Shown: in pieces, positions 53,743 to 62,651 of the stretch
How positions within the stretch are numbered: the first letter of the stretch is position 1
Layout of the letters: every line of letters starts with the position of its first letter
Assembly: GCF_029633825.1 (NCBI RefSeq)
Contig: NZ_CP090640.1
Span: forward strand, 3,720,001-3,784,000
DNA from: Burkholderia contaminans
Lineage (GTDB): Bacteria; Pseudomonadota; Gammaproteobacteria; Burkholderiales; Burkholderiaceae
Direction: 5' to 3'
Length of the DNA stretch: 64,000 nucleotides
Notes under the pieces: generated by a model
Told to the model about the DNA's origin: nothing
Seen by the model: only the letters and a program-made list of their open reading frames with translations
Databases searched by the model: none
Made by a program: the position numbers and the translations under genes

Positions 53743-55221
53743 TCAGCGGCGTTTCGGCAATGCCGCCAGCGCATCGAGCGCGCGGGCACGCGCGGCCGCA
53801 TGCTCGACGAGCGGTTCCGGATAGTCGACACCGAGCCGCACGCCGGCCGCGTCGAGTTCCAGCGGCGATGCTTCCCACGGCGCATGGATCGATGCGTTGT
53901 CGAGGCCGGCAAGCTCGGGCACCCAGCGCCGCACGTACGCGCCGTCGGGATCGAATTTCTGCCCCTGCGCGACCGGATTGAAGATGCGGAAATACGGCGC
54001 GGCGTCGGCGCCGCACCCGGCCACCCACTGCCAGCTCGCCGCGTTGTTCGCGGGATCGGCGTCGACCAGCGTGTCCCAGAACCACGCTTCGCCCGCGCGC
54101 CAGTCGATCAGCAGGTGCTTGATCAGGAACGACGCGACGACCATCCGCACGCGGTTGTGCATCCAGCCGGTCGTCCACAGCTCGCGCAGGCCCGCGTCGA
54201 CGAGCGGATAGCCGGTCAGCCCGCGCTGCCATGCGCGCAGCGCGGCGGGATCGTCACGCCACGGCATCGCGTCGAACTGCGCGCGGAAGTTGTGGGTCGC
54301 GAGCGCCGGGAAGTGGTACAGCAGCGTGTAGCTGAATTCGCGCCACCCGAGTTCGCTCAGGAATTTGTCGGCGTCCGCGGCAACCGCCGCGCCGCCTGCG
54401 CTCGCGGCACCCTGCACTGCATGCCATACCTGTCGCGGCGACACGTTGCCGAAGCGCAGGAACGGCGAAAGGCGGCTCGTCGCGGGACGGTCGGGAAGAT
54501 CGCGCGCATCGGCATAGCCGGCGAGCGAGGTCGCCAGGAACGCGTCGAGCTGCGCGTGCGCGCCGGCTTCGTCGGGCATTGGCCACGCATCGCGCAGGCC
54601 GCCGGCCCAATCCGGCGAGTGCGGCCGCAACGCAAGCGCGTCGAGCGCCAGCGCGCAGTCGCGTACGGCTTTCGGCCACGGATGAAACGCGATCCGCTCG
54701 GGCTCCGACAGCGGCACGGCGACCGTGCGATCCCGTCGCGCCGCACGCCAGTATGCGGTGAACACCTGATACGGGGTGCCGCCGCCCGTCAGCACCTCCC
54801 AGGGCTCGTTCAGCAGGCTGCCGTTGCTGCTCTCGACCGCGACACCGCGCGCCTTGAGCGACGCCTTCAGCGCCGCGTCGGCATCGCGCTGCGGTTGCGC
54901 ATAGCGGCGGTTCCAGTACACGGCTTCCGCGCCCGTGTCGTGCACGATGCGTTCGATCTCACGCTGTGCGTCGCCGCGCAACAGCAGCAGACGTCCGCCA
55001 TGTCGCGCAAGCGCCGCGTCGAGCCCCGCGAGCGATCCATGCAGCCACCAGCGTGCCGCGCCGCCGAGCGGACGCCCGGCGCCGTCGCCCGTGTCGTCGA
55101 CGAATACGCACACGAGTGGCCGGCCCGACGCCACCGCGCGCGTCAGCGCGGGCTGGTCGGTCACGCGCAGATCGTCGCGGAACCAGACGATCGCGGGAGC
55201 AACGGACGACTTGGCAGGCAC
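53743..55221 (-). CDS. phrB: Deoxyribodipyrimidine photolyase
   Basis: A 492-residue CPD photolyase that repairs UV dimers with light. The N-terminal alpha/beta (antenna) domain starts APAIVWFRDDLRVTDQPALTRAV; the FAD domain has TSRLSPFLRFGNVSPRQVWHAV, GWREFSYTLLYHFP, RAWQRGLTGYPLVDAGLRELWTTGWMHNRVRMVVASFLIKHLLIDWRAGEAWFWDTLVDAD and WQWVAGCGADAAPYFRIFNP. The start is a GTG at 55221 with GAGG five bases upstream; the frame stays open further but the extra residues are not family-like. It stands alone, 22 bases from the convergent MFS/small ORF end. Confidence 0.93.
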   Translation of the reverse strand: MPAKSSVAPAIVWFRDDLRVTDQPALTRAVASGRPLVCVFVDDTGDGAGRPLGGAARWWLHGSLAGLDAALARHGGRLLLLRGDAQREIERIVHDTGAEAVYWNRRYAQPQRDADAALKASLKARGVAVESSNGSLLNEPWEVLTGGGTPYQVFTAYWRAARRDRTVAVPLSEPERIAFHPWPKAVRDCALALDALALRPHSPDWAGGLRDAWPMPDEAGAHAQLDAFLATSLAGYADARDLPDRPATSRLSPFLRFGNVSPRQVWHAVQGAASAGGAAVAADADKFLSELGWREFSYTLLYHFPALATHNFRAQFDAMPWRDDPAALRAWQRGLTGYPLVDAGLRELWTTGWMHNRVRMVVASFLIKHLLIDWRAGEAWFWDTLVDADPANNAASWQWVAGCGADAAPYFRIFNPVAQGQKFDPDGAYVRRWVPELAGLDNASIHAPWEASPLELDAAGVRLGVDYPEPLVEHAAARARALDALAALPKRR

Positions 55222-55536
55222 GGGCACCTCGATGACATAAGCGAACAGAGACGCGTATTGTCGCGGCTGCGCTGCGTGGTGTCGACGCCGGCCGTCACGA
55301 CCCGCGCGCCACGGCGACACCGCGCGCGACCGCGCAATCCGTGTCAATCGGATGGAAGTCGCCCGGCCGAACGTCGGCGCGCAATGGATATTGCTCGGGC
55401 TGCGGTACGTCGACCGGTTCGTGCACACCGTGCACGGCTGGCGCAACGCCGACCGCATCGAGGCACGCCGCGGCGGCCCGACGGGCCGACCGTGCCCGCC
55501 GGTGCGACCGGCTGATCCGGTCAACGATGTGTCGTG
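55222..55536. other. Gap between phrB and the DHH gene
   Basis: About 315 bases between two minus-strand genes. A plus-strand ORF from 55352 begins with a plausible piece (GAQWILLGLRYVDRFVHTVHGW) but soon becomes low-complexity and runs antisense into the DHH gene. I see no terminator or clear promoter. Confidence 0.4.
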
Positions 55537-56517
55537 TCAATCGAGCCGGAACGCGGCCTCGAAGCGCTCGGCGAATGCGTCGAACTCGGCTTCCGGCAGA
55601 TGGTTGATGCCGCCTGCGCGCTTGCGCCCGCCGCCCGTCGCGAAGCCGCGGCAAAACTCGTCCGCGCCGAGCGGCCGGCCGTCGGGCACGCGCACGCTGA
55701 CGACGAGCCCGCCGCCGGCACGCGGCGACAGCACCGCGAGTGCCGCATGCGGCGCATTGCGCATCCGCTCGTTCGCGAGCATGCCGGTCGCGCGCCGCGC
55801 CCACGGATGATCGGGCATCCGGACCAGCGTCGCCCCCGGCACCTCGCGCAGCGGCGCAAGTGCGCACGCACGCGCCATGTCGTCGCGGTAACCGTCGCGC
55901 AGCGCCACGAACACAGCCGTCTCGCGCACGAAATCGAGTGGAGCGACGCACGGCAGCATCGCGTCCGCGAGAGCCGCCGGATCGAAGTGCAGATCGCCGA
56001 CGCACTCGCCGTACGCGTTGTAGTTCAGATAGCGCCCGAGTTCGGCGAGTACGCTACGCTCGGCTTCGTCGATCGCATGCTCGCGTGCCAGTGCGTCTCC
56101 GAGCGCCGGCAGTTCGTCGCCATAGGCCGCGACGATCGCCCAGCGCACGTACCGGCCGCCGAGATAGCGGTTCACGATCGCGCTCGTGCAGACGTCGGCC
56201 GCCGTGTCGATATGCGCGTCGAAACGCGGATGGTCGGGCAGATCGCCCGCGAAGTGATGGTCGAAGTAACGAACTGTCGCGCCGTCGCGCAGCAGCCGCA
56301 CGCACGCGTCGCGGTTCTGGTCGTGCGACACATCGAGCGCGGTGACGATGTCGCCCGACCGTGCGTCGATCCGCTCGAGCAGCCTGACGTCGCGCTTCAC
56401 GCCGGTGACGAGCGTGCCGCGCACGCGTTCGGCGAGCCGCAGTTGCTGAAGCGCGCACAGGCCGTCCGCGTCGCCGTTGAACGCGAAGACGTGCCGCGCG
56501 TGCTGATAGTCCCGCAT
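55537..56517 (-). CDS. DHH-family phosphoesterase
   Basis: A 326-residue DHH/DHHA1 protein. Motif I is VFAFNGDADGLCALQQLRLAE, followed by VTALDVSHDQN, and the signature triad lies in TVRYFDHHFAGDLPDHPRFD with a further metal site in HIDTAADVCTSAIV. The C-terminal DHHA1 domain shows a modified GGGH motif, GGGRKRAGGINHLPEAEF. Such enzymes cut phosphodiester bonds in nanoRNA, cyclic dinucleotides or polyphosphate; the specific substrate is unknown. The start MRDYQHARHVFAF has GGAG upstream; a methionine five codons earlier is possible. It is divergent from an MFS gene. Confidence 0.85.
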   Translation of the reverse strand: MRDYQHARHVFAFNGDADGLCALQQLRLAERVRGTLVTGVKRDVRLLERIDARSGDIVTALDVSHDQNRDACVRLLRDGATVRYFDHHFAGDLPDHPRFDAHIDTAADVCTSAIVNRYLGGRYVRWAIVAAYGDELPALGDALAREHAIDEAERSVLAELGRYLNYNAYGECVGDLHFDPAALADAMLPCVAPLDFVRETAVFVALRDGYRDDMARACALAPLREVPGATLVRMPDHPWARRATGMLANERMRNAPHAALAVLSPRAGGGLVVSVRVPDGRPLGADEFCRGFATGGGRKRAGGINHLPEAEFDAFAERFEAAFRLD

Positions 56518-57064
56518 GATCCGTTGCTCCATCGTCGAGCCATGAAATCGCCGCCGTTCGCGCGAGCGGCGTGAGCGCCGAGTTCGCGCGCCCGGTATTT
56601 TGCCGCAACCGCGAGCGCTCCTTCGATACAGCGTAGCCGCGCTCCCCGTCAAACGGCTTGCGGGCCCGTTGCATGTCGATCGTCACGATCGCGCCGCGCA
56701 GTTGCCGTTGCATGTGCGGCACGATTTCCTGCATAAGCGCCGTCGAGGTCGGGTTTCTCCACCGGCACCGGAAACGCACCGTCCACGAATGTGCAGCGTC
56801 GACCGCGAGTGCCACGCCGAGCATGGCCCACTCCCGGACTATGGTCGGCGCGCTGCCATTTCATGTCATACGTCATCAGACATGATTAGATAACCGACAG
56901 GGCTCATGAAATTACCCAATACCCGGGAAATTTTCGGGTAAACCCGTGACGTCTTCGTCGGCGCTCAGGCGTACCATGTTATACGACGACATACTACACG
57001 GACCGTCACCCGGATATCGACGCGGGCCACCGCCCCGTCCGCCGCCGCCCCACCGGAGACACAT
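56518..57064. other. Regulatory gap between the DHH gene and the MFS-lactonase unit
   Basis: About 545 bases. It carries TACCCG-N9-CGGGTA (56920-56940) with further CCCG repeats beside it, and ATGT-N9-ACAT (56976-56992), either of which could be operators for the MFS unit. Minus-strand ORFs here (for example near 56650-56875) have no recognisable content. Confidence 0.4.
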
Positions 57065-58432
57065 TTGAACCCGCCCTCGCCCGCCCTGCCCGGACGCGAC
57101 CCGCTCGCGTCCGCCGTCTCGAAAGTGAAGTGGCACGTGCTGCCGCTCGTGCTGATCATGTTCATCGCGAACTACATCGACCGCGTAAACGTCGGCTTCG
57201 TCGATCGCCACCTCGAGGCGTCGATCGGCATCGGCGCGGCCGCATACGGCCTCGGCGCCGGGCTGTTCTTCGTCGGCTACGCGCTGTTCGAGGTGCCGTC
57301 GAACCTGCTGATGCAGCGCTACGGCGCGCGCATCTGGCTGGCCCGGATCATGGCGACGTGGGGCATCGTCGCGGCCGCGATGTCGTTCGTATGGAACGAC
57401 ACGTCGTTCTACGCGCTGCGCTTCCTGCTCGGCGCGGCCGAGGCCGGCTTCTTCCCCGGCGTCGTGCTGTACCTGTCGCAATGGCTGCCGCCGCAGGAGC
57501 GCGGCAAGGCGATGGCGATCTTCCTCGGCGGTTCCGCGTTCGCGTCGGTGCTGTCCGGGCCCGTCACCGGCGCGCTGCTGTCGATCCGCGGTTTCGGCCT
57601 CGAAGGCTGGCAATGGATGTTCCTGATCGAAGGGCTGTTCTCGGTCGCGCTGTGCGGCGCGAGCTGGCTGCTGCTGAAATCGCACATCCGCGACGCGACG
57701 TGGCTCACGGCCGAAGAACGCACGGCGCTCCAGAACGCGCTCGACGACGAGCGCGCGACGCGCGACGTCCGCTCGAACGTGCCGGTGCGCGCCACCGCGC
57801 TGCTGCGCGACCCGCAGATCATGCTGTTCTGCTTCCTGTATTTCTCGATCCAGCTGACGATCTACGCGGCCACGTTCTGGCTGCCGACGATCATCCGCAA
57901 GATGGGCGGGCTCACCGATTTCCAGGTCGGCCTGTACAACACGATTCCGTGGATGATCGCCATCGGCGCGATGTACGGCTTCGCGGTGCTGTCGTCGAAG
58001 TGGAAGCATCCGCAGCGCTGGCTCGCGGTTGCGCTGGTGCTCGCCGCGTGCGGGCTGTTCGCGTCGACATCGCACGATCCGGTATGGTCGTTCGCGTCGA
58101 TCTGCTTCGCCGCGCTCGGCTTCAAGGCCGCATCGTCGCTGTTCTGGCCGATCCCGCAGGGCTATCTCGACACGCGCGTGGCCGCGGCCGTGATCGCGCT
58201 GATCAACTCGGTCGGCAACCTTGGCGGCTTCGTCGCGCCGACGGCGTTCGGCTATCTGAAGCAACATACGGGTTCGATCACGGGCGGGCTGTATGCGCTC
58301 GCGATCGCTTCGCTCGTCGCTGCAGTCGCCGCGCTGTTCGCGCGCACGCACCGGCGCAGCGATCCGCCGCGCGGCCTGCCGGCCGACGCATCCTTCACGA
58401 ACGCTTCGATGCTCCGCCATGCCGAACACTGA
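57065..58432 (+). CDS. MFS transporter, anion:cation symporter (ACS) type
   Basis: A 455-residue carrier starting at TTG, preceded by CCGGAGACA. LPLVLIMFIANYIDRVNVGFVDRHLE and VPSNLLMQRYGARIWLARIMATWGIVAAAMSFV are hallmarks of the ACS group that imports sugar acids (galactarate, glucarate, galactonate), phthalate or tartrate. Twelve helices, with a central loop of about 45 residues carrying DDERATRDVRSN. It overlaps the lactonase gene by 14 bases, so both are cotranscribed: a sugar-acid or its lactone is a plausible substrate. Confidence 0.9.
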   Translation: MNPPSPALPGRDPLASAVSKVKWHVLPLVLIMFIANYIDRVNVGFVDRHLEASIGIGAAAYGLGAGLFFVGYALFEVPSNLLMQRYGARIWLARIMATWGIVAAAMSFVWNDTSFYALRFLLGAAEAGFFPGVVLYLSQWLPPQERGKAMAIFLGGSAFASVLSGPVTGALLSIRGFGLEGWQWMFLIEGLFSVALCGASWLLLKSHIRDATWLTAEERTALQNALDDERATRDVRSNVPVRATALLRDPQIMLFCFLYFSIQLTIYAATFWLPTIIRKMGGLTDFQVGLYNTIPWMIAIGAMYGFAVLSSKWKHPQRWLAVALVLAACGLFASTSHDPVWSFASICFAALGFKAASSLFWPIPQGYLDTRVAAAVIALINSVGNLGGFVAPTAFGYLKQHTGSITGGLYALAIASLVAAVAALFARTHRRSDPPRGLPADASFTNASMLRHAEH

Positions 58433-59468
58433 CCGCCTGACCGTCGTCGTCTCGAATGCCGCCGACGGCGACCTCGCCACCTTCTCGCTCGCGGCCGACG
58501 GCTCGCTTGCGCCGCTCACCCGGTACCCGGCCGCCGACGTCGCGATGCCGATCGCCGTGCCGGCCGACCGGGCGCGGCTCTACGTTGCGACGCGCGGCGA
58601 GCAACCGACGATCGTCGCGTTCCGCGTCGTGCCGGCCACCGGCGCGCTCGTGCGCATCGGCACGACCGCGATCGACGCGAGCCATGCTTACCTGTCGCTC
58701 GACCACAGCGGCCGCTGGCTGCTCGGCGCGTCGTACGGCGGGAATTCGCTGAGCCTTTACGACGCCGCGCGCGTGCGCGACGGCGACGGCACGCCGCTGC
58801 AGGTCACGGGCGGGATCGCAAACGCTCACGCGGTGATCGTGTCGCCGGACAACCGTTTCGCGTACGTCAGCTCGCTCGGCTCGGATCGCGTGTTCAGCTT
58901 CGCGCTCGTCGAGGACGCCGCCGGCCTGCGCGCGCAAGAACACGGCGAAACGCGCGTGCCGGCCGGGTTCGGCCCGCGTCACCTGCGATTCGCGGATGAC
59001 GGCCGCACGCTCGTCGTCGTCAGCGAATTCCAGGCCACGCTCGCGACGTTCGCGCGCGACCCTGAAACCGGCCGGCTCGGCGATGCACACGTGAGCGCGC
59101 GCCATCCGGCCGTCGCCGAACTCGCACAAGGCCATGCGCGGCCGCCGGCGCCTGCCGAGCCGTCCGTCTGGGCCGCCGACCTGCACCTGACGCCCGACGA
59201 GCGTTTCGCGTATGTCAGCGAACGCACGTCGAGCCGCCTGCTCTGCTATCGCCGCAGCGAGGACGGCACGTTCGAACCCGCGCACGCAACCGCCACCGAG
59301 ACGCAGCCGCGAGGGTTCGCAATCGACCCGTCGGGGCGCTGGCTCGTTGCCTGCGGCGAACAGTCGGAATATGTGTCCGTGTATGCGATCGCGCCGGACG
59401 ACGGCGCGCTGTCGTCGCACGCGCGCGTGCCGGGCGGGCGCGGTGCGAACTGGGTCGCGATTGTCTGA
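58419..59468 (+). CDS. Lactonase-family beta-propeller protein
   Basis: A 349-residue protein of the 6-phosphogluconolactonase (Pgl, YbhE-type) seven-bladed propeller family. Repeated blade signatures: LATFSLAADGSLAPLTRYPA, VAFRVVPATGALVRIGT, HAVIVSPDNRFAYVSSLGSDRVFSF, PRHLRFADDGRTLVVVSEFQATLATF, LHLTPDERFAYVSERTSSRLLCY and PRGFAIDPSGRWLVACGEQSEYVSVYAI. No signal peptide, so cytoplasmic. The start overlaps the end of the MFS gene, suggesting it opens a lactone taken up by that carrier. Exact substrate not readable. Confidence 0.88.
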   Translation: MPNTDRLTVVVSNAADGDLATFSLAADGSLAPLTRYPAADVAMPIAVPADRARLYVATRGEQPTIVAFRVVPATGALVRIGTTAIDASHAYLSLDHSGRWLLGASYGGNSLSLYDAARVRDGDGTPLQVTGGIANAHAVIVSPDNRFAYVSSLGSDRVFSFALVEDAAGLRAQEHGETRVPAGFGPRHLRFADDGRTLVVVSEFQATLATFARDPETGRLGDAHVSARHPAVAELAQGHARPPAPAEPSVWAADLHLTPDERFAYVSERTSSRLLCYRRSEDGTFEPAHATATETQPRGFAIDPSGRWLVACGEQSEYVSVYAIAPDDGALSSHARVPGGRGANWVAIV

Positions 59469-59516
59469 AACAGTGATGCGCGGGGCATGCTTCGGCAGGT
59501 CCGTGCCTGCCCGTGT

Positions 59517-60554
59517 TCAGCGCCGCTCGCTGGGCGCGACGCCCGTCCAGCGCTTGAACGCACGCGTGAAATTGGCGCGATCCGTATAGCCGACGCGCGC
59601 GGCGATCTCGTCGACCGGCAGCCGCGTGCCTTCGAGCAGCCGCAGCGCGTCGCGCAACCGGATCTCGTCGAGCAGCGTCGAATAGGTTGCGCCGTACTCG
59701 GCGAGCTTGCGCTTGAGCGTGCGCGCCGACACATGCAGCTCGCGCGCGACCTCATCGACCGACGGATAGCCGCCCTCGCCGCAGATCAGCAGGTTGCGCA
59801 CGCGCTCGACGATGCTTTCCGCATAGCCGAGCCGCGCGAGTTCGGCCTCGCACTGCTGCACGATCATCTGCGCGGTATGCGCGTTCGCGGTACCGATCGG
59901 CTCGTCGAGCAGCGCGGCGTCGCAGCGGATACGGTTCGCGCCCGCGTCGAAATGGCAGCGCGGCAGGCGCGCGCGATAGCGCTCGAACCACGGCGGTTCG
60001 GGCCATTCGAAATGGAGTTCGGCACGCGACTGCAGCGTGCGCCCGGGCACCGGATACAGCAGCGAGTTGAACAGGATCGCCGTCTCGACCAGGAAGTTCT
60101 CGACCGCGAACTGCCGCAGCCGGCCGAGCGGAAACGCTTCGAACACGTCGATGTCGACGATCCCGTCGAGTTGCGCGAGCCGCACCGAAAAGAACGGCAC
60201 GCGCGTCGGCAGGTAGCGGATACCGAGCGAGATCGCCTCGCCGAGCGTCGCGCAGCTCATCAGCCCGAAGCCGATCAGTCCCGCTTTCGTCAGGCTGCTG
60301 CGCAGGCCGATCTCGATCGCGATCGACGGGTCGTCCGTCGCGTCGAGCAGGTTGAACACGATCGCCGCCTGCTGCAGCGGCGTGATGCGCGCATCGGGCT
60401 GCGCGAGCCGGTCGCGCTCGACGCCCGAGCCGGCCAGCACGCGAGCGCCGTCGATCCCGCGCTCCTCGGCCAGCATCAGCATGAACAGCGCATACGCGGA
60501 CGACACCGTCGCCTTGTTCAGCTGGCGCGCGGCATCCGGGACGGACAGGGCCAT
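59517..60554 (-). CDS. AraC-family regulator (Arabinose_bd/OruR-like type)
   Basis: A 345-residue regulator. The N-terminal domain of about 200 residues (KATVSSAYALFMLMLAEERGIDGARVLAGSG, SLTKAGLIGFGLMSCATLGEAISLGIRYL) is the Arabinose_bd/HTH_18-associated type seen in OruR; the C-terminal double helix-turn-helix is VRNLLICGEGGYPSVDEVARELHVSARTLKRKLAEYGATYSTLLDEIRLRDALRLLEGTRLPVDEIAARVGYTDRANFTRAFKRWTGVAPSERR. It is divergent from the desaturase gene and likely controls it, with 51-bp-spaced repeats as the probable site. Start MALSVPDAARQL; a methionine 19 codons upstream would run over the first repeat. Confidence 0.92.
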   Translation of the reverse strand: MALSVPDAARQLNKATVSSAYALFMLMLAEERGIDGARVLAGSGVERDRLAQPDARITPLQQAAIVFNLLDATDDPSIAIEIGLRSSLTKAGLIGFGLMSCATLGEAISLGIRYLPTRVPFFSVRLAQLDGIVDIDVFEAFPLGRLRQFAVENFLVETAILFNSLLYPVPGRTLQSRAELHFEWPEPPWFERYRARLPRCHFDAGANRIRCDAALLDEPIGTANAHTAQMIVQQCEAELARLGYAESIVERVRNLLICGEGGYPSVDEVARELHVSARTLKRKLAEYGATYSTLLDEIRLRDALRLLEGTRLPVDEIAARVGYTDRANFTRAFKRWTGVAPSERR

Positions 60555-60595
60555 GCGGCGGACTCCGAAGCGGTTTCGGCGGATTGTAGCGTCGC

Positions 60596-60612
60596 TGGCC
60601 CGCAATGACACC
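60596..60612 (+). repeat. Direct repeat 1 (AraC-type operator)
   Basis: TGGCCCGCAATGACACC, matching the copy 51 bases downstream at 16 of 17 positions. Confidence 0.75.
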
Positions 60613-60646
60613 GGAGCGAGACTCTAGCCGCGCCGGCAGGCCATCG

Positions 60647-60663
60647 TGGCCCGAAATGACACC
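60647..60663 (+). repeat. Direct repeat 2 (AraC-type operator)
   Basis: TGGCCCGAAATGACACC, the second copy, same orientation; the 51-base spacing is five helical turns. Confidence 0.75.
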
Positions 60664-60759
60664 ACCATTGGCACCCGCGGCCCTCGCGTGCGGTCCGGTG
60701 CACGCCTATGCTTGTCACATCGGCATTGAGCCCCACCCTTTCCGCAGGAATCCTGGTCG

Positions 60760-61869
60760 ATGAGCCAACCCGCACGAACCGCCTTTCGCAACGACGCGGA
60801 CAAGGTCGCTTACGTCCGCCGCGAGGTCAACGCCGCGAGCGACGCGATCCGCGCGCGTTTTCCGCTGCTCGACAACCAGAACCTCGTCGGCGCGACCGTG
60901 ATGGCCGTCTCGGTGAGCGCGATGCTCGCGATCGCCTGGCTCTATGCGCGCGGATCGATCGCGTGGTACGTCGCGCTGCCGCTCGCCGCGTTCGTCACGT
61001 CGCTGATCCACGAGCTCGAGCACGACCTGATCCACCTGATGTACTTCAGGAAGACGCCGTGGGCCTATCACCTGATGATGGCGCTGTGCTGGCTCACGCG
61101 GCCCGGCACGATCAACCCGTGGACGCGGCGGCGCATGCACCTGCATCACCACAAGGTGTCGGGCGGCGAATCGGATCTCGAGGAATTCGGCATCACGAAC
61201 GGCGAGCGCTGGGGCGTGAAGCGGCTGCTGATGATCGCGGACGGCATGCTCGCCGTCGTGCTGCGGCCCACTGCGATGCGCCGCAAGGTGAAGCAGTATG
61301 TGGCCGCGCAGCCGGTGCAGGATCCGTCCGAGCGCCTGCAGTTACGCGTCGAACAGGTGTCGTCGTACATGCCGGTCGGTCACGTGTACTACGTGCTGTG
61401 GCATGCGTTCATCGTCTATCACGCCAGCCTGTTCGCGCTGCATGCGTTCGGCTACCCGGTGACGGTGCCGGCCGTCGTCGAGCGCGTGATGAGCGTCGTC
61501 GATTTCCTGGCCGTGGTGTGGCTCGGGCCGAACTTCTTGCGCAGCTTCTGCATCAACTTCGTCAGCTCGAACATGCATTACTTCGGCGACATCGACTCGC
61601 GCAACGTGATCCAGCAGACGCAGGTGCTCAACCCGTGGTGGATGCTGCCGTTCCAGCTGTTCTGCTTCAACTTCGGCAGCACGCATGCGATCCATCACTT
61701 CGTGGTGCGGGACCCGTTCTACATCCGCCAGCTGACCGCGCGCACCGCGCATGCGGCGCTGCGTGAAGTCGGCGTACGCTTCAACGACGTCGGCACGTTC
61801 GCGCGGGCGAATCGCTGGGGCGGTTATCGTCCGGCGCGCGGTACGCGCCAGGCTCCGGCCGACGCGTAA
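60760..61869 (+). CDS. Membrane fatty acid desaturase
   Basis: A 369-residue membrane di-iron desaturase. Three histidine boxes are present: HELEHD near residue 88, HLHHHK near 127 and HAIHHF near 308. Hydrophobic segments occur before box 1 (GATVMAVSVSAMLAIAWLYA, VALPLAAFVTSLI) and between boxes 2 and 3. It should place a double bond in an acyl chain, either lipid- or CoA-linked; position and substrate are unknown. Divergent from the AraC-type gene. Its stop lies 10 bases from the convergent HAD gene stop. Confidence 0.88.
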   Translation: MSQPARTAFRNDADKVAYVRREVNAASDAIRARFPLLDNQNLVGATVMAVSVSAMLAIAWLYARGSIAWYVALPLAAFVTSLIHELEHDLIHLMYFRKTPWAYHLMMALCWLTRPGTINPWTRRRMHLHHHKVSGGESDLEEFGITNGERWGVKRLLMIADGMLAVVLRPTAMRRKVKQYVAAQPVQDPSERLQLRVEQVSSYMPVGHVYYVLWHAFIVYHASLFALHAFGYPVTVPAVVERVMSVVDFLAVVWLGPNFLRSFCINFVSSNMHYFGDIDSRNVIQQTQVLNPWWMLPFQLFCFNFGSTHAIHHFVVRDPFYIRQLTARTAHAALREVGVRFNDVGTFARANRWGGYRPARGTRQAPADA

Positions 61870-61878
61870 CGCACCGCC

Positions 61879-62499
61879 TCAACCGCCGATCGGCGGCATC
61901 GGCCCTTGCCCGCGGATCCACGACCAGTTCGCGAGTTCGGCCATTTCCTTGTCGCCACGGCTGTCGCCATACGCGAACAGCTGTTTCGGCGGCCGGTTGC
62001 CCCACCACCCGCGCAGCCGCACGACCTTTTGCGGCCCCCAGCAATTCTCGCCGTCGAGCCGACCGGCGAAGGTGCCGCGCTCGAACGCCAGCCGCGTCGC
62101 GAGCACCGCATCGAAGCCGGCCGTCTTCGCCCACTTCTCCAGATACAGCGACGGCGACGCGCTCACCAGCACGACTTCGTGCCCGCGCGCCCGATGCTCG
62201 CGGATGCGTTCGAGCATTTCCGGGCGCACGAGGCTCGGCAGATAGGTGTCGACGAACGTGCGCGCCTGCGCATCGAGCGCGTCTTCACGCACCGGCCCGA
62301 ACGCGAACGATGCGAACTTCGCCTTCGCGTCGCCGCGCGACAGCAGCCCGGCCTTCATCGCGACGATCCACGGCAGCGCGCGCAACCCGGCCCACGCGAA
62401 GCGCGGCGTGCCGACCGCATAGCGGACGAAATGGCGAAAGCTGTCGGTCGTGGTGATGGTGCCGTCGAAATCGAATGCGGCAACGATGCGGTCAGTCAT
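61879..62499 (-). CDS. HAD-superfamily phosphatase (subfamily IB)
   Basis: A 206-residue haloacid dehalogenase-type hydrolase. Motif I AAFDFDGTITTTDSF, motif II VVLVSASPSLYLEKWAK and motif III/IV FAYGDSRGDKEMAELANWSW are present, with a helical cap between. HAD-IB enzymes act on phosphoserine, phospholipid intermediates or similar small phosphates; the closest style is the CicA/PgpC-like group, so a membrane lipid role next to a desaturase is possible but unproven. The start MTDRIVAAFDFDG was chosen; the 40 residues before it in frame are not family-like. Confidence 0.87.
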   Translation of the reverse strand: MTDRIVAAFDFDGTITTTDSFRHFVRYAVGTPRFAWAGLRALPWIVAMKAGLLSRGDAKAKFASFAFGPVREDALDAQARTFVDTYLPSLVRPEMLERIREHRARGHEVVLVSASPSLYLEKWAKTAGFDAVLATRLAFERGTFAGRLDGENCWGPQKVVRLRGWWGNRPPKQLFAYGDSRGDKEMAELANWSWIRGQGPMPPIGG

Positions 62500-62651
62500 G
62501 GAGAATCGGCGGAAAAGCGATGAGATGCCCCGGAAGATAGCAGACTCGCGCCGGTGCACGTGAAATGGCGTGACGCGCGGCGTGGCCTGCGCAGCGAACA
62601 CGCGCGTCGTAGCGCGCATGTTCGTGCCCTTCGTTCCTGTCGTGCCGCTCC

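Noticed and set aside
55352..55810. Plus-strand ORF between phrB and the DHH gene
   Set aside because: Only the first 40 residues look protein-like; the rest is antisense to a well-supported DHH gene.
56649..56876. Minus-strand ORF in the gap before the MFS-lactonase unit
   Set aside because: No family features, no ribosome site, and atypical composition.
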